Shown here: positions 1-9,656 of the stretch, in pieces
How positions within the stretch are numbered: the stretch's first letter is position 1
How the letters are laid out: each line of letters starts with the position of its first letter
Assembly: GCF_000381965.1 (NCBI RefSeq)
Contig: NZ_KB908457.1
Coordinates: forward strand, 124,001 to 188,000
DNA: 64,000 nt
Direction: 5' to 3'
Origin: Oceanimonas smirnovii ATCC BAA-899
Lineage (GTDB): Bacteria; Pseudomonadota; Gammaproteobacteria; Enterobacterales; Aeromonadaceae
The notes under the pieces: generated by a model
Database searches by the model: none
The model's input: only the letters and a program-made list of their open reading frames with translations
What the model was told of the DNA's origin: nothing
Program-made: the position numbers and the translations under genes

Positions 1-104
1 TTCATCACCTGGTCGGCACGAAAAGGTTTCTCTCCCATCTCCTGAAAGAGTGCTCGCATGCCGTCACGATCCAGATCCAGCAGATTAATTTTGGTTTCAC
101 TCAT
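1..104 (-). CDS. rlmN: RlmN, dual-specificity rRNA/tRNA adenine-C2 methyltransferase (N-terminal fragment)
   Basis: Only the first 34 codons lie in the window; the gene runs off the left edge. The reading begins [20 protein letters not shown] and continues through [10 protein letters not shown]. This fits the N-terminal helical domain of RlmN, a radical-SAM enzyme that methylates A2503 of 23S rRNA and A37 of some tRNAs. The radical-SAM cysteines are not in view. It lies directly downstream of ndk on the same strand, as in E. coli, but an ndk terminator intervenes. Identification rests on a short segment plus gene order. Confidence 0.75.
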   Translation of the reverse strand, partial: MSETKINLLDLDRDGMRALFQEMGEKPFRADQVM

Positions 105-145
105 CGGTTGCCTCACGCGTTTTACCAGAGCCTACAGGGCGCAAA

Positions 146-175
146 ATTGTACAGAGTTTAGCACCGGGTTGCCAG
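146..175 (-). promoter_or_regulatory. Candidate sigma70 promoter for rlmN
   Basis: On the minus strand a TACAAT -10 (146-151) lies 18 bp downstream of CTGGCA (170-175), four matches of six to the -35 consensus. It is between the ndk terminator and the rlmN start, as expected for an independent rlmN promoter. Based on consensus match only. Confidence 0.35.
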
Positions 176-235
176 TGGCAAGCAAAACCAGTGCCGTATG
201 CGGCCGGGCCTTTCAGAGCAGTAAAATAACAGGTA

Positions 236-263
236 CAAAAAAAGGCGCCGAAGCGCCTTTTTA
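236..263 (-). terminator. Rho-independent terminator of ndk
   Basis: Read on the minus strand, GGCGC-TTCG-GCGCC is flanked by A and T runs, giving a stable UUCG tetraloop hairpin followed by a T tract. It starts 18 bp after the ndk stop. The A and T tracts on both sides would let it work in either direction. Confidence 0.85.
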
Positions 264-281
264 TTGCCGTTCAGCTCGTGA

Positions 282-713
282 TTAACGAGTGCGCGGGCAG
301 ATTTCTTCGTCGCTGAAGAAGTAAGCGATTTCGCGAGCAGCAGACTCGGGAGCATCGGAGCCGTGTACGGCGTTTTCGTCGATGCTGTCAGCGTAGTCGG
401 CACGCAGGGTACCGGCCAGGGCGTCGGCGGGGTTGGTGGCACCCATGATTTCGCGGTTACGCAGAATGGCGTTTTCACCTTCCAGTACCTGAACCATTAC
501 CGGACCGGAGGTCATGAAGTCAACCAGAGCCTTGAAGAAGGGGCGCTCGCTGTGCTCGGCGTAGAAGCCTTCAGCCTGCTCACGGCTCAGGTGAACCATT
601 TTGGAAGCAACAATCTTGAGGCCAGCAGACTCAAAACGGCCGTAGATAGCGCCGATCAGGTTTTTGGCAACAGCGTCGGGCTTGACGATGGAGAAGGTAC
701 GTTCGATAGCCAT
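282..713 (-). CDS. ndk: Nucleoside diphosphate kinase
   Basis: 143 aa, full family length. Ndk moves the gamma phosphate from ATP to nucleoside diphosphates through a phosphohistidine, balancing cytosolic NTP and dNTP pools. The active-site motif NAVHGSD is visible with the catalytic histidine at residue 117, as is the N-terminal [12 protein letters not shown]. An SD-like AGGA precedes the ATG. It has its own promoter upstream and a strong terminator downstream, so it is probably monocistronic between pepB and rlmN, the enteric order. Confidence 0.97.
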   Translation of the reverse strand: MAIERTFSIVKPDAVAKNLIGAIYGRFESAGLKIVASKMVHLSREQAEGFYAEHSERPFFKALVDFMTSGPVMVQVLEGENAILRNREIMGATNPADALAGTLRADYADSIDENAVHGSDAPESAAREIAYFFSDEEICPRTR

Positions 714-765
714 AGGAGTATCCTTTAAATCAACAGGTTCTGTTTTCGATAGTAAAAACGCGCGG

Positions 766-794
766 ATTATACGAAAACCGGCGGCGAGTTAACA
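766..794 (-). promoter_or_regulatory. Candidate sigma70 promoter for ndk
   Basis: A perfect TATAAT (766-771, minus strand) lies about 50 bp upstream of the ndk start. The -35 region is weak (TGTTAA at 17 bp spacing) and falls inside the loop of the pepB terminator hairpin, so terminator and promoter are physically overlapped. Confidence 0.45.
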
Positions 795-802
795 CCGCCG
801 GC
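774..802 (-). terminator. Rho-independent terminator of pepB
   Basis: On the minus strand CCGGCGG (795-801) pairs with CCGCCGG (778-784) around a short loop and is followed by TTTTCG. It begins about 10 bp after the pepB stop. Confidence 0.6.
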
Positions 803-810
803 GATGAATT

Positions 811-2115
811 TTATTCGCCTTGTGCCTGACACACCTGGGCCAGCATAGCGGCAATGGTGCGCACGCCGTGGCCTTTGCCACCGGCAGCCCAGAGGTCGTT
901 GGGCACCTTCTGGTAAGAGCCTGACAAATCCATATGCACCCAGCTGCGGCCGTTGTCGGGCACAAAGCGGGACAAAAACGCCGCGGCGGTAGAGGCACCG
1001 GCCTGGCCTTCACCCGCATGAATATTGGCCATATCGGCAAACGAGGAGGTCAGCAGGCCCTGATGAAACGGCTCCAGCGGCAGCGGCCAGGCTTTTTCAC
1101 CTTCCGCTTTGGCCGCCTGCACGGTTTGCTGCGCCAGCTCATCATTCATGCTGAACACGGCGTTGTAGTCCCGGCCCAGCGCCATCTTGGCGGCCCCGGT
1201 AAGGGTGGCTGCATCAAGAATAAAGGGCGCGCCGGTGGCCGAGGCCGCCAGCAGGCCGTCTGCCAGCACCAGCCGGCCTTCGGCATCGGTATTAAGAATT
1301 TCCACGGTCAGGCCGTTGCGGTAGGTAAGAATATCCCCCAGCTTGAAGGCATGGCCCGATACCAGGTTTTCGGCACAGCACAAAAACAGTTTCACCCTGT
1401 GATTCAGGCCCCGGGAAATAGCCAGCGCCAGCGCACCGGTAACGGTGGCGGCACCGCCCATGTCTGATTTCATGACCGACATGCCGTCAGAGGGCTTGAT
1501 GCTGTAACCGCCTGAGTCAAAGGTAATGCCCTTGCCCACCAGACAGGCCGCCACCGGCGCATTCGGGTTACCACCGGGGTTATAGTCCAGCTCCAGCAGA
1601 GTGGGTGGCCGGCTGCTGCCCCGCCCTACTTCATAAATGCCGATATGCCCCAGATCCTTAAGCTGCTCGCCGCTGTAAATGCGATAGGTCACGGCATCGG
1701 GTGCCAGCGACTGTATAAACTTACCCGCTTCCGTGGCCAGTGACGCCGGATAAACGTCTTCCGGCGTGCCGTTAATCATTTCCCGAACCCAGTTAATGGC
1801 AGTGCGGCGGGCATTGAACTCTATTTCATCATCGGCGCTCAGCTCGGCCAGCTCCAGCTGCTGGCCGCCCTTGGCGTTGTAAAAGCCCTGAGCAAAAGCC
1901 CAGCTGGTTTCCAGAGTCCAGCCATCACCACAAAGTGTCAGCTGCTTGATGCCCATGCCATCCAGCTTGCGGCCGGCCTGCTGCACCCGGCGGGTAACAT
2001 CATTTTCACCGGTGTGAATATGCACTTCGTCATTATGAAAACTGAGCAGTGCCTTGTCGCCCCAGCAGGCGGGGGCCGCGTCTGTGGTCAGCATGACCTT
2101 CATGGTTGCAGACAT
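811..2115 (-). CDS. pepB: Aminopeptidase PepB (M17 family)
   Basis: 434 aa from the ATG at 2115, chosen because AAGGAG lies five bases upstream; longer readings to 2178 lack a ribosome site and add a non-homologous tail. PepB is a dinuclear-metal cytosolic aminopeptidase involved in peptide turnover. Family metal and catalytic residues are visible: GKGITFDSGGYS (K195, D200), SDMGGAA (D218) and NTDAEGRL (275-282). It follows iscX as in E. coli, but a terminator separates it from the isc operon, so it probably has its own promoter. Confidence 0.95.
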   Translation of the reverse strand: MSATMKVMLTTDAAPACWGDKALLSFHNDEVHIHTGENDVTRRVQQAGRKLDGMGIKQLTLCGDGWTLETSWAFAQGFYNAKGGQQLELAELSADDEIEFNARRTAINWVREMINGTPEDVYPASLATEAGKFIQSLAPDAVTYRIYSGEQLKDLGHIGIYEVGRGSSRPPTLLELDYNPGGNPNAPVAACLVGKGITFDSGGYSIKPSDGMSVMKSDMGGAATVTGALALAISRGLNHRVKLFLCCAENLVSGHAFKLGDILTYRNGLTVEILNTDAEGRLVLADGLLAASATGAPFILDAATLTGAAKMALGRDYNAVFSMNDELAQQTVQAAKAEGEKAWPLPLEPFHQGLLTSSFADMANIHAGEGQAGASTAAAFLSRFVPDNGRSWVHMDLSGSYQKVPNDLWAAGGKGHGVRTIAAMLAQVCQAQGE

Positions 2116-2157
2116 CATGACTCCTTGTTCTTTGATAAATAATGTTTGGTCGAAAAA

Positions 2158-2188
2158 CAGAAAAAGCCACAGTATCACTGTGGCTCGA
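2158..2188 (-). terminator. Rho-independent terminator of the isc operon
   Basis: On the minus strand GCCACAG-TGATA-CTGTGGC is followed by TTTTTCTGTTTTT. It lies about 90 bp beyond the iscX stop and directly upstream of pepB, ending the iscRSUA-hscBA-fdx-iscX transcript. Confidence 0.85.
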
Positions 2189-2193
2189 AAGAA

Positions 2194-2279
2194 AGCTATA
2201 AGCGGTGAGCTGAAAGCTGGAAGTCTAAAATTATTCTGGCAGGCTTCTAGCTTCCGGCTTCAAGCTTCTGGCTTTCAGT
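2194..2279. repeat. Degenerate AGC-rich inverted repeat (class B element) after iscX
   Basis: Between the iscX stop and the isc terminator lies a run of roughly 7-10 bp units of the form GAAGCNNG. On one side they read gcttctagcttccggcttc, and on the other the complementary sense (agctgaaagctggaag), so the segment folds back on itself. The same unit style recurs after hda, the NSS transporter and kdsA. The iscX stop abuts it. No protein-coding signal is seen. Confidence 0.6.
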
Positions 2280-2479
2280 CAGTCGACTTCGTCCATCCAG
2301 GCGAGGATAATGGCTTCCAGAATGCGCTCGTTGGAGTGCTCCGGCTCATCGTCAAACTCGTCCAGCGCACAAATCCACTGATGCAGATCGGTAAAGCGCA
2401 CCGTTTTGGGATCCACCTCGGGATATTCTTCCAGCAGGGCCAGCGCTATGTCCTGGCTGTCGGTCCATTTCAGGCTCAT
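2279..2479 (-). CDS. iscX: Fe-S assembly protein IscX
   Basis: 66 aa, the normal size. IscX is a small acidic protein that binds IscS and iron and tunes the desulfurase during Fe-S cluster assembly. The family pattern is visible: [20 protein letters not shown] at the start, the central FTDLHQWI and an acidic C-terminus ending WMDEVD. It is the last gene of the isc operon, 26 bp after fdx. Confidence 0.96.
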   Translation of the reverse strand: MSLKWTDSQDIALALLEEYPEVDPKTVRFTDLHQWICALDEFDDEPEHSNERILEAIILAWMDEVD

Positions 2480-2505
2480 ATCAACTCCTTGGTGAATCGC
2501 TACGC

Positions 2506-2844
2506 TTAATGGCCTTCCGACACCATATTGATGGTATAGCGCGGAATTTCCACCACCAGATCTTCATCATCCACAACTGCCTGACACCCCAGGCGCGACT
2601 CCGGCTCCAGCCCCCAGGCCTTGTCCAGCATGTCGTCTTCCAGCTCGGTGCTTTCTTCCAGTGAGTCAAAGCCCTCACGCACTATCACATGACAGGTGGT
2701 ACAGGCGCAGGACTTCTCACAGGCGTGCTCAATGTCAATGCCATTGCGCAGTGCCACATCCAATACGGTTTCACCGGTCTTGGCCTCCAGCGCGGCCCCT
2801 TCAGGGCACAGCTCGGCATGAGGCAAAAATACAATTTTCGGCAT
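2506..2844 (-). CDS. fdx: ISC-type [2Fe-2S] ferredoxin
   Basis: 112 aa. This adrenodoxin-type ferredoxin supplies electrons for cluster assembly on IscU. The ligand cysteines are visible at C42, C48, C51 and C87, with the extra non-ligand C46 also found in E. coli Fdx. Two bases separate it from hscA, indicating translational coupling. Confidence 0.97.
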   Translation of the reverse strand: MPKIVFLPHAELCPEGAALEAKTGETVLDVALRNGIDIEHACEKSCACTTCHVIVREGFDSLEESTELEDDMLDKAWGLEPESRLGCQAVVDDEDLVVEIPRYTINMVSEGH

Positions 2845-2846
2845 GG

Positions 2847-4691
2847 TTACACCTTGTCCACTCGTTGGCCGGCCAGCGCCTTGCGAATGGAGGCATCCAT
2901 TCGGCGGGCGGCAAAGTCGGCCGTTTGTTTGTCGGTCTGTTCAATGGCCTGCTTGATGGTCTCCGGATCTTCACCCTGAGCTGCCTGCTGCAGAGACTCC
3001 AGCGCGGCGATAATCCCGGCCTGCTCCTGCTCGCTGAGCAGCGCATCGCCATCGGCCTGCAGGGCGCTGATGATATTTTCCACCACCCGGGCCGCTTCCA
3101 CTTTCTGCTCTGCCAGCATACGGGCGGCAATGTCTTCCTGAGCATGCTCAAAAGAGGCCTTGAGCATGCTGGATATATCTTCTTCCTTCAGGCCGTAAGA
3201 GGGTTTCACCTCAATGCTGGCCTGCACGCCGGAAGATTTTTCCATGGCGCTGACCGACAGCAGACCGTCGGCATCCACCTGAAAGGTCACGCGAATATGG
3301 GCGGCACCAGCGGCCATGGGCGGAATACCGGTGAGCTCAAAGCGGGCCAGGGAGCGGCAGTCGGCCACCAGCTCACGCTCACCCTGCACCACATGAATGG
3401 CCATGGCGGTCTGGCCGTCCTTGAAGGTGGTGAATTCCTGGGCCTTGGCCACGGGAATGGTGGTGTTGCGGTGAATCACCTTCTCCACCAGGCCACCCAT
3501 GGTTTCCAGCCCCAGCGAGAGCGGAATCACGTCCAGCAGCAGCATGTCGCTGTCGGGCTTGTTGCCAATCAGAATATCCGCCTGAATGCTGGCACCAATC
3601 GCCACCACCTTGTCGGGATCGATGCTGGTGAGCGGTTCACGGGCAAAGAAGTCCCCCACCCGCTCCCGCACCAGCGGAACCCGGGTAGAGCCACCGACCA
3701 TCACCACATTCTGCACCTCGTCCTGACTGACGCCGGCGTCTTTCAGCGCCCGGCGACAGGCCATCAGTGTCTTGTTCACCCAGGGCTGAATAAGACTGTT
3801 GAACTGCTCACGGGTCAGCTCCCCCTGCCAGTCCTGCCAGCTGACGGTAATCGTCTCACTGTCGGTGAGTGCCACCTTGGCGGCGTTGGCCACATCCAGC
3901 AGATTGCGCTGCTGTGCCGGTGTCAGTCCGGCAATACCCGCCTGCTGCTGAATCCAGTCGGCCAGAGCATGATCGAAGTCATCGCCGCCCAAAGCAGAGT
4001 CACCGCCGGTGGCCAGTACTTCAAACACGCCCTTGTGCAGACGCAGAATGGAGATATCAAAGGTACCGCCACCCAGATCAAATACCGCTATGACGCCTTC
4101 CTGTCCGGAATCAAGGCCGTAGGCAATGGCGGCGGCGGTAGGTTCGTTCAGCAGGCGCAGCACATTCAGGCCGGCCAGCTGAGCGGCGTCCTTGGTGCCC
4201 TGACGCTGAGCATCATCAAAATAGGCCGGCACTGTAATCACAGCACCATTCACCGGATTGCCCAGCACCTGCTCGGCCCGCTCACCAAGGGCCTTGAGAA
4301 TATCGGCAGACACCTGCACCGGGTTCATCGGTCCCTGAGGGGTATTAAGCTCGATGATGCCGGCACCGGTATCGCAAAAGTCGTAGGGCAGCTTGTGCAC
4401 CGGCACGTCTGCCAGGGCCTTGCCCAGCAGCCGCTTCACCGAAATAATGGTGTTTTGCGGATCCAGCTCGGCTTCCTGTTTGGCGCTATAACCAATGCGT
4501 TTTTCGTCTGCGGTGTAATGCACCACAGAGGGCAATAACTCCCGGCCTTGATCATCAGCCAGGGTTTCTGCCAGACCACTGCGCACCACGGCCACCAGTG
4601 AATTGGTGGTACCCAGATCGATGCCAATGGCCCATTTATGCTCGTGAGGAGCCGCGCTCTGGCCCGGCTCGGATATTTGTAATAATGCCAT
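2847..4691 (-). CDS. hscA: Hsp70-type chaperone HscA
   Basis: 614 aa (E. coli 616). HscA is the specialised Hsp70 that, with HscB, promotes release of clusters from IscU to acceptor proteins by recognising its LPPVK motif. The nucleotide-binding domain is clear ([10 protein letters not shown] near residues 23-31, [15 protein letters not shown]), followed by the substrate-binding domain and helical lid. The start lies five bases from the hscB stop. Confidence 0.98.
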   Translation of the reverse strand: MALLQISEPGQSAAPHEHKWAIGIDLGTTNSLVAVVRSGLAETLADDQGRELLPSVVHYTADEKRIGYSAKQEAELDPQNTIISVKRLLGKALADVPVHKLPYDFCDTGAGIIELNTPQGPMNPVQVSADILKALGERAEQVLGNPVNGAVITVPAYFDDAQRQGTKDAAQLAGLNVLRLLNEPTAAAIAYGLDSGQEGVIAVFDLGGGTFDISILRLHKGVFEVLATGGDSALGGDDFDHALADWIQQQAGIAGLTPAQQRNLLDVANAAKVALTDSETITVSWQDWQGELTREQFNSLIQPWVNKTLMACRRALKDAGVSQDEVQNVVMVGGSTRVPLVRERVGDFFAREPLTSIDPDKVVAIGASIQADILIGNKPDSDMLLLDVIPLSLGLETMGGLVEKVIHRNTTIPVAKAQEFTTFKDGQTAMAIHVVQGERELVADCRSLARFELTGIPPMAAGAAHIRVTFQVDADGLLSVSAMEKSSGVQASIEVKPSYGLKEEDISSMLKASFEHAQEDIAARMLAEQKVEAARVVENIISALQADGDALLSEQEQAGIIAALESLQQAAQGEDPETIKQAIEQTDKQTADFAARRMDASIRKALAGQRVDKV

Positions 4692-4696
4692 GAGAT

Positions 4697-5215
4697 TCAG
4701 AATTCCTGCTGCGCGTCTTCTACCCGCTCAAGCTCAGCATGCAGCTTGGCCATAAATTTAAGTTTGCGCACCGTGTCGGCGGCCTGCTCCCAGTCTGCGG
4801 CGCTCAGCTGTTGCTCAAGCTCACGGAAGTACTCATCGGAAGCCTGCTTCAGCTCCCGCTCAAAGGCCATGATGGCAGCAAATACATCGGTGGCGGCAGG
4901 AATCTCTTCCAGCTGCTCGCGCCATTCCATTTGCTGCATCAGAAATATGGGATCTTTCAGGGTTTGCTGCTCGCCGCGAATATCCATGCCCTGCAGCGAT
5001 AACAGATATTCGGCTCTGCTCAGAGGGTTTTTGAGGGTAGAAAAGGCGTCGTTGATGCGGGCGGCCTGTTGCACCGCCTGCAGGCGCTCCCGCTCGGGGC
5101 GGGAGGCGAATTTATCGGGATGGAACTGAGTCTGTAACTGACGATAGGCCTGTGCCAGTACATCACCGTCAATCCGGAACTGGGCCGGCAGGCCAAACAG
5201 CTCAAAATAATTCAT
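4697..5215 (-). CDS. hscB: J-domain co-chaperone HscB
   Basis: 172 aa. HscB delivers IscU to HscA and stimulates its ATPase. The N-terminal J domain is visible ([10 protein letters not shown]) with the HPD motif at residues 32-34 (QFHPDKF). The C-terminal half is the three-helix IscU-binding domain. It is 10 bp downstream of iscA in the same operon. Confidence 0.97.
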   Translation of the reverse strand: MNYFELFGLPAQFRIDGDVLAQAYRQLQTQFHPDKFASRPERERLQAVQQAARINDAFSTLKNPLSRAEYLLSLQGMDIRGEQQTLKDPIFLMQQMEWREQLEEIPAATDVFAAIMAFERELKQASDEYFRELEQQLSAADWEQAADTVRKLKFMAKLHAELERVEDAQQEF

Positions 5216-5225
5216 GCTGCCTTCC

Positions 5226-5549
5226 TTAAACGTTAAAGCTCTCGCCGCAGCCGCATTCCCCGGTCATGTTCGGGTTGTTGAAGCGAAAGCCTTCGTTCAG
5301 GCCTTCTTTAACAAAGTCCAGCTCGGTGCCATCCAGGTAAACCAGGCTCTTGCTGTCGACGATCACCTTGACCTCGCCATGCTCGAACACCTGATCGCCT
5401 TCGGACAGCTCATCCACAAACTCCAGCACATAAGCCAGGCCGGAGCAGCCGGAGGTTTTCACCCCCAGGCGCAAGCCAAGGCCCTTGCCTCGGTTGGTAA
5501 GAAAGGTCTGCACCCGCCGGGCGGCCGCGTCGGTAATGGTGATCGCCAT
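5226..5549 (-). CDS. iscA: A-type Fe-S carrier IscA
   Basis: 107 aa, the canonical length. IscA receives clusters or iron and passes them to apo-proteins, especially [4Fe-4S] targets. The three conserved cysteines are visible: C35 in KTSGCSGL, and C99 and C101 in the C-terminal ECGCGESF. It sits between iscU and hscB with 10 bp on each side. Confidence 0.97.
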   Translation of the reverse strand: MAITITDAAARRVQTFLTNRGKGLGLRLGVKTSGCSGLAYVLEFVDELSEGDQVFEHGEVKVIVDSKSLVYLDGTELDFVKEGLNEGFRFNNPNMTGECGCGESFNV

Positions 5550-5559
5550 AATATCTCCG

Positions 5560-5946
5560 TTACGCCAGGTTCTTTTTCTTTTTGTAGTCGTCGATGGCCG
5601 CCTTGATGGCGTCCTCTGCCAGAATAGAGCAGTGGATCTTCACCGGCGGCAGTGCCAGTTCTTCGGCAATATCGGTATTTTTGATGCTGGCTGCTTCATC
5701 CAGACTCTTGCCCTTTACCCATTCGGTAATGAGTGAGCTGGAGGCAATGGCAGAGCCACAACCATAGGTCTTGAATTTGGCATCTTCAATAATGCCGTCA
5801 TCGGTGATTTTCAGCTGCAGCTTCATTACATCGCCGCAGGCAGGCGCACCTACCATGCCAGTAGCAATGCTCGGGTCGTTTTTGTCAAAACCGCCCACGT
5901 TACGGGGGTTTTCATAGTGATCAATTACTTTTTCGCTGTAAGCCAT
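5560..5946 (-). CDS. iscU: Fe-S cluster scaffold IscU
   Basis: 128 aa. IscU is the scaffold on which [2Fe-2S] clusters are built from IscS sulfur. Key features are visible: APACGD (C37, D39), the second cysteine in [10 protein letters not shown], and LPPVKIHCS, which combines the HscA-recognition motif with the third cysteine. It follows iscS by 31 bp. Confidence 0.98.
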   Translation of the reverse strand: MAYSEKVIDHYENPRNVGGFDKNDPSIATGMVGAPACGDVMKLQLKITDDGIIEDAKFKTYGCGSAIASSSLITEWVKGKSLDEAASIKNTDIAEELALPPVKIHCSILAEDAIKAAIDDYKKKKNLA

Positions 5947-5977
5947 GATTCTGCTCCTCTCGCAATCCGTTTACACC

Positions 5978-7192
5978 TTAATGGTGTGCCCACTCAACTT
6001 TATTCAGGTCCACGCCGTCCTTGAACATTTCCCACAACGGAGACATGTCGCGCAGGCGGCCAATGGACTCATTTACCAGACGAATGGCGTAATCAATTTC
6101 TTCTTCCGTGGTAAAACGACCAATGCTGAAACGAATGGAGCTGTGCGCCAGTTCATCAGTCAGGCCAAGTGCACGCAGCACATAAGACGGCTCCAGGCTG
6201 GCAGAGGTACAGGCCGAGCCGGAAGATACCGCCAGATCTTTCAGCGCCATCATCAGTGACTCGCCTTCCACATAGGCAAAGCTGATGTTGAGAATGCCGG
6301 GAACAGACTGTTCCAGATCGCCGTTTACATGCACTTCTTCAATGTCTTTCAGGCCATTGTACAGACGCTGACGCAACGCCAGAATACGCTCGCTTTCAGC
6401 CTGCATTTCTTCTTTGGCAATACGAAAGGCCTCACCCATGCCCACAATCTGGTGAGTGGGAAGCGTGCCGGAGCGCATGCCCCGCTCATGACCGCCGCCG
6501 TGCATCTGAGCTTCCAGACGTACCCGCGGCTTGCGGCATACATACAGAGCACCAATGCCCTTGGGGCCGTAAATTTTGTGTGCCGACATGGACAGCAGAT
6601 CAATGTTCATGCTCTGTACGTCCAGCGGAACCTTGCCCACACTCTGGGCCGCATCCACATGGAACATGATTTTGCGGCTGCGGCACAGCTCACCAATGGC
6701 TTTCACATCCTGAATGACACCGGTTTCGTTATTCACGTGCATCAGGCTTACCAGCACGGTGTCATCACGCAGAGCACCTTCAATCTGCTCCAGGGTAAAC
6801 AGGCCGTTGGACTGCGGCTCAAGGTAAGTCACTTCATATCCTTCCCGCTCCAGCTGACGGCAAGGGTCCAGCACGGCTTTGTGCTCGGTTTTTGAGGTGA
6901 TAATGTGCTTACCCTTTTTGCCATAGAAGTGGGCAATGCCCTTGATGGCCAGGTTGTCGGACTCGGTGGCACCGGAGGTGAACACAATTTCACGGGGATC
7001 AGCGTTGATCAGATCGGCAATCTGATTACGGGCAATGTCTACCGCCTCTTCCGCCTGCCAGCCAAAGCGGTGGGAGCGGGATGCCGGGTTACCAAAGAAG
7101 CCGTCCGGTGTCAGGTATTGCATCATTTTTTCAGCAACGCGCGGATCTGCCGGGCAGGTGGCCGCATAATCCAGATAAATGGGCAGTTTCAT
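5978..7192 (-). CDS. iscS: Cysteine desulfurase IscS
   Basis: 404 aa from the ATG at 7192 ([12 protein letters not shown]), which matches the E. coli length and has GGAG six bases upstream; the in-frame ATG at 7195 is the other option. IscS is a PLP enzyme that takes sulfur from cysteine for Fe-S clusters and tRNA thiolation. The PLP lysine ([12 protein letters not shown]) and the mobile-loop cysteine ([16 protein letters not shown]) are visible. The C-terminus WAHH is the IscU-binding tail. Confidence 0.98.
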   Translation of the reverse strand: MKLPIYLDYAATCPADPRVAEKMMQYLTPDGFFGNPASRSHRFGWQAEEAVDIARNQIADLINADPREIVFTSGATESDNLAIKGIAHFYGKKGKHIITSKTEHKAVLDPCRQLEREGYEVTYLEPQSNGLFTLEQIEGALRDDTVLVSLMHVNNETGVIQDVKAIGELCRSRKIMFHVDAAQSVGKVPLDVQSMNIDLLSMSAHKIYGPKGIGALYVCRKPRVRLEAQMHGGGHERGMRSGTLPTHQIVGMGEAFRIAKEEMQAESERILALRQRLYNGLKDIEEVHVNGDLEQSVPGILNISFAYVEGESLMMALKDLAVSSGSACTSASLEPSYVLRALGLTDELAHSSIRFSIGRFTTEEEIDYAIRLVNESIGRLRDMSPLWEMFKDGVDLNKVEWAHH

Positions 7193-7244
7193 CATATTCT
7201 CCGTTCCAGCGCTGCCCTTTGAAGGCAGTCTTGTCATCGACATT

Positions 7245-7742
7245 TTAAAGTTGAACTTTCAGGCTCACTTGCTGACCGTCTTTCTCATTCAGGCTCAGCA
7301 TGCTCAGATGTTTGTCTTGCTCTCCGGATATACGCCGGACCTCATTCTGGCTGACCAGCTCCGCCAGGGAGATGGCATCCAGAAAGTTGCTGATGCGCTC
7401 ACTCAGGGCACACCACAATGAATGCGTAAGACACTGATTACCACCGTGGCAGTCACCCTTGCCCTGACACTTGGTCGCATCGACCGACTCATCCACAGCG
7501 GCAATCACGGCCCCGACAGAGATATCAGCGGGCTCAAGCCCCAGCAAATAACCGCCTCCCGGACCACGGACACTGCTCACCAGCCCTTGTTTGCGCAGGC
7601 GGGAAAACAACTGTTCCAGATAAGACAGAGATATCCCCTGTCGCTCGGAAATATCGGCCAGAGATACCGGTCCGTTATTGGCATGCAGCGCCACATCCAG
7701 CATGGCGGTGACAGCATAACGCCCTTTCGATGTCAGTCTCAT
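7245..7742 (-). CDS. iscR: Fe-S cluster regulator IscR
   Basis: 165 aa Rrf2-family regulator. With a [2Fe-2S] cluster it represses the isc operon; the apo form controls other promoters. The winged-helix N-terminus ([18 protein letters not shown]) is intact, and the ligands C92, C98, C104 and H107 are at the E. coli positions. It is the first gene of the operon, and two adjacent type 1 operators lie 38 bp upstream, so autorepression is expected. Confidence 0.98.
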   Translation of the reverse strand: MRLTSKGRYAVTAMLDVALHANNGPVSLADISERQGISLSYLEQLFSRLRKQGLVSSVRGPGGGYLLGLEPADISVGAVIAAVDESVDATKCQGKGDCHGGNQCLTHSLWCALSERISNFLDAISLAELVSQNEVRRISGEQDKHLSMLSLNEKDGQQVSLKVQL

Positions 7743-7779
7743 GAAGTTAAACCGTTTTCGAACATGGCTTCAGATTGTC

Positions 7780-7829
7780 ATACCTGAGTGTTTTAGTCAA
7801 GTATATAGCCGAGTGAAATACTGGGTTAT
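7780..7829 (-). promoter_or_regulatory. Two abutting type 1 IscR operators with the iscR promoter
   Basis: Two 25-bp imperfect palindromes lie end to end, 7780-7804 and 7805-7829. The first, read on the minus strand, starts ATACTTGACT and ends ACTCAGGTAT. The second, read on the plus strand, starts ATAGCCGAGT and ends ACTGGGTTAT. Both fit the type 1 IscR pattern recalled from E. coli. TTGACT in the first (7795-7800) can serve as the -35; the -10 lies within about 7770-7780 and is weak. The outer site overlaps the trmJ stop codon. Confidence 0.8.
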
Positions 7830-8554
7830 TCTGCTTTTCTGTGAGTGCCAAAACGCTGTACGGAAGTCAGTATACCGCGCAAAATATTCAGTTCATGATC
7901 CTCTGGCCGGGCCCGGTTAAACAACCGGCGCAGCTTGGTCATCACCTGTCCCGGATGGGGCTTAATAATAAAGCCGGTCTCCAGCAGAGTCTGCTCCAGA
8001 TGAGCATAAAAGCGCTCCAGGTCATCGGCCAGCGGATAATCGGTGGCTTCCGGCTCATGATGGCTGCCCGCCAGCCAGGCCATACGCACTTCATAACTGA
8101 GCGTCTGCACGGCCATGGCCAGATTAAGGGAGCTGTAGTCCGGATTGGCAGGAATGGAAACGTGATAATGACATTGCTGCAGCTCCTCGTTGGTCAGGCC
8201 GGTACGCTCCCGGCCAAACACCAGCGCTACTTTGTGATTGGGCGCTTCAGTCATGGCTTTTTCCCCCGCCTGACGAGCATCCAGCATGGGCCAGGACCAG
8301 GTACGGGAACGGGCACTGGTGCCAATCACCAGACCGCAGTCGGCCACTGCCTCGGCAAGCGTGGGCACAATGCGGGCATTGGCCAGAATATCGCTGGCAC
8401 CGGCTGCAAGTGCCACCGACTGACCATCGGGAGGAGAAACCGGATCCACCAGGCAGAGATCGCTCAGCCCCATGGTTTTCATGGCCCGGGCGGCGGAGCC
8501 GATGTTGCCGGTATGAGACGTGTTTACCAGCACGATGCGTACTTGCTCAAGCAT
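7826..8554 (-). CDS. trmJ: tRNA (cytidine/uridine-2'-O-)-methyltransferase TrmJ
   Basis: 242 aa SPOUT-fold enzyme that methylates the 2'-O of nucleotide 32 in the anticodon loop of several tRNAs. Family signatures are visible: [24 protein letters not shown] at the N-terminus, [15 protein letters not shown], and [16 protein letters not shown] forming the trefoil-knot SAM site. As in E. coli it lies upstream of iscR on the same strand. Its stop overlaps the distal IscR operator. Confidence 0.96.
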   Translation of the reverse strand: MLEQVRIVLVNTSHTGNIGSAARAMKTMGLSDLCLVDPVSPPDGQSVALAAGASDILANARIVPTLAEAVADCGLVIGTSARSRTWSWPMLDARQAGEKAMTEAPNHKVALVFGRERTGLTNEELQQCHYHVSIPANPDYSSLNLAMAVQTLSYEVRMAWLAGSHHEPEATDYPLADDLERFYAHLEQTLLETGFIIKPHPGQVMTKLRRLFNRARPEDHELNILRGILTSVQRFGTHRKAE

Positions 8555-8636
8555 ATTGACTTTGTTTCCGTTGCGCTTAAGGCGCAGGATTTTAACACAG
8601 TCGTACCGGTGGATCAGGTTTTAATCGTGAGCCGGC

Positions 8637-9512
8637 TCAGCGTTTCAGTCTTGCCTGCTGACCAATCAAGTCCAGTTCCAGCAACGCATAACGATGTTCG
8701 ACAAAATCATAAATGTTAGTCGCCAGGGCCAGCTTGAGATATACCTCGGCCTGCTCGGGCTGAGCATTGTGCTGAGCCAGCTTGGCCAGATAGAAATAGG
8801 CTTCGCACAGCATTTCCGCCAGCTCCTGATTATCCTGGCTTTGCTCGGAAATACGGCTTAACAGCACCTCGGGAGCCAGCCGGCCCAGATAGACATCCAC
8901 TATGTCCCAGGCCCATTCATCAGTGCCATATTGATCACGGTGAGCAGCCAGTGTCGTCAACGCATCTTCGGCATCAATCTGGTAACGGGCCAGATGCCAC
9001 CACAGCAAACGATAAGGATCGGCGGGCTCGGCATCCAGAAACACCCGTAAATCCCGCGCGGCAAGCTCGGGCCGGCCACCATAATACAAGGCAATACCCC
9101 GGTTCAGGTTGGCATAGACATAATCCGGTGCCAGCTCCAGTGCCGAGTCGAACGACTCGTAAGCTTCGTCAAATTCCTGATTCTGAGTCAGATAGACGCC
9201 GTTAAGATTATAGGCATCAGCAAAATCAGGCTGTTCCCGTAATGCCCGGTTAAAGTCAAGGCGGGCCATAGCACGCAGACCAACCCGGTCAAACACCACA
9301 CCGCGCTGAAAAAACAGCTCGGCTCGCTGCTCCGGGGTTAATCCCGGGGCATTAAGCATCTGTCCCAGACGGGCAATGCCCAGTTCGCTTTGGTAGGAAA
9401 CCTGCATCGGCACCGGCAACACCAGAGTGGGTGTGACCACACCGGGTGTACTGCAACCACTTAGCATCAGGCCAAACAGGGCCAGAGCAGCAGGCAAAAA
9501 TCTGTGTTTCAA
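8637..9512 (-). CDS. nlpI: Lipoprotein NlpI (TPR adaptor)
   Basis: 291 aa. The signal peptide ends in a lipobox LSGC with the lipidated cysteine at residue 20 and Ser at +2, favouring outer-membrane sorting. Several TPR-like helix pairs follow (for example ELFFQRGVVFDRVGLRAMARLDF, DAYNLNGVYLTQNQEF). In E. coli NlpI brings the murein endopeptidase MepS to the protease Prc. A MepS-like lipoprotein is encoded elsewhere in this window (29630-30157). It stands alone between the secF terminator and trmJ. Confidence 0.92.
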   Translation of the reverse strand: MKHRFLPAALALFGLMLSGCSTPGVVTPTLVLPVPMQVSYQSELGIARLGQMLNAPGLTPEQRAELFFQRGVVFDRVGLRAMARLDFNRALREQPDFADAYNLNGVYLTQNQEFDEAYESFDSALELAPDYVYANLNRGIALYYGGRPELAARDLRVFLDAEPADPYRLLWWHLARYQIDAEDALTTLAAHRDQYGTDEWAWDIVDVYLGRLAPEVLLSRISEQSQDNQELAEMLCEAYFYLAKLAQHNAQPEQAEVYLKLALATNIYDFVEHRYALLELDLIGQQARLKR

Positions 9513-9611
9513 GTAGGCTCCGAACTTGTCTTTTTCTATTTCCCCATGTTATGCAGCCACAGCGCGTTTGTCATGCTGCAAATGCAATCAATCGGCATAA
9601 AGCGCCGAAAA

Positions 9612-9645
9612 ATAAAAAAGGAGCCCGCAGGCTCCTTGTTTTTCA
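9612..9645 (-). terminator. Rho-independent terminator of the secDF transcript
   Basis: On the minus strand AAGGAGCC-TGCG-GGCTCCTT is followed by a T-rich run. It begins 12 bp beyond the secF stop. An A/T-rich tract on both sides makes it potentially bidirectional. Confidence 0.85.
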
Positions 9646-9656
9646 TTAAATCCGGC

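Noticed and set aside
2661-4538. 625-codon open frame on the plus strand opposite hscA
   Set aside because: Antisense shadow of a clearly conserved gene. Composition (His, Gly, Gln rich, no recognisable domains) is typical of reverse-strand reading in GC-rich DNA.
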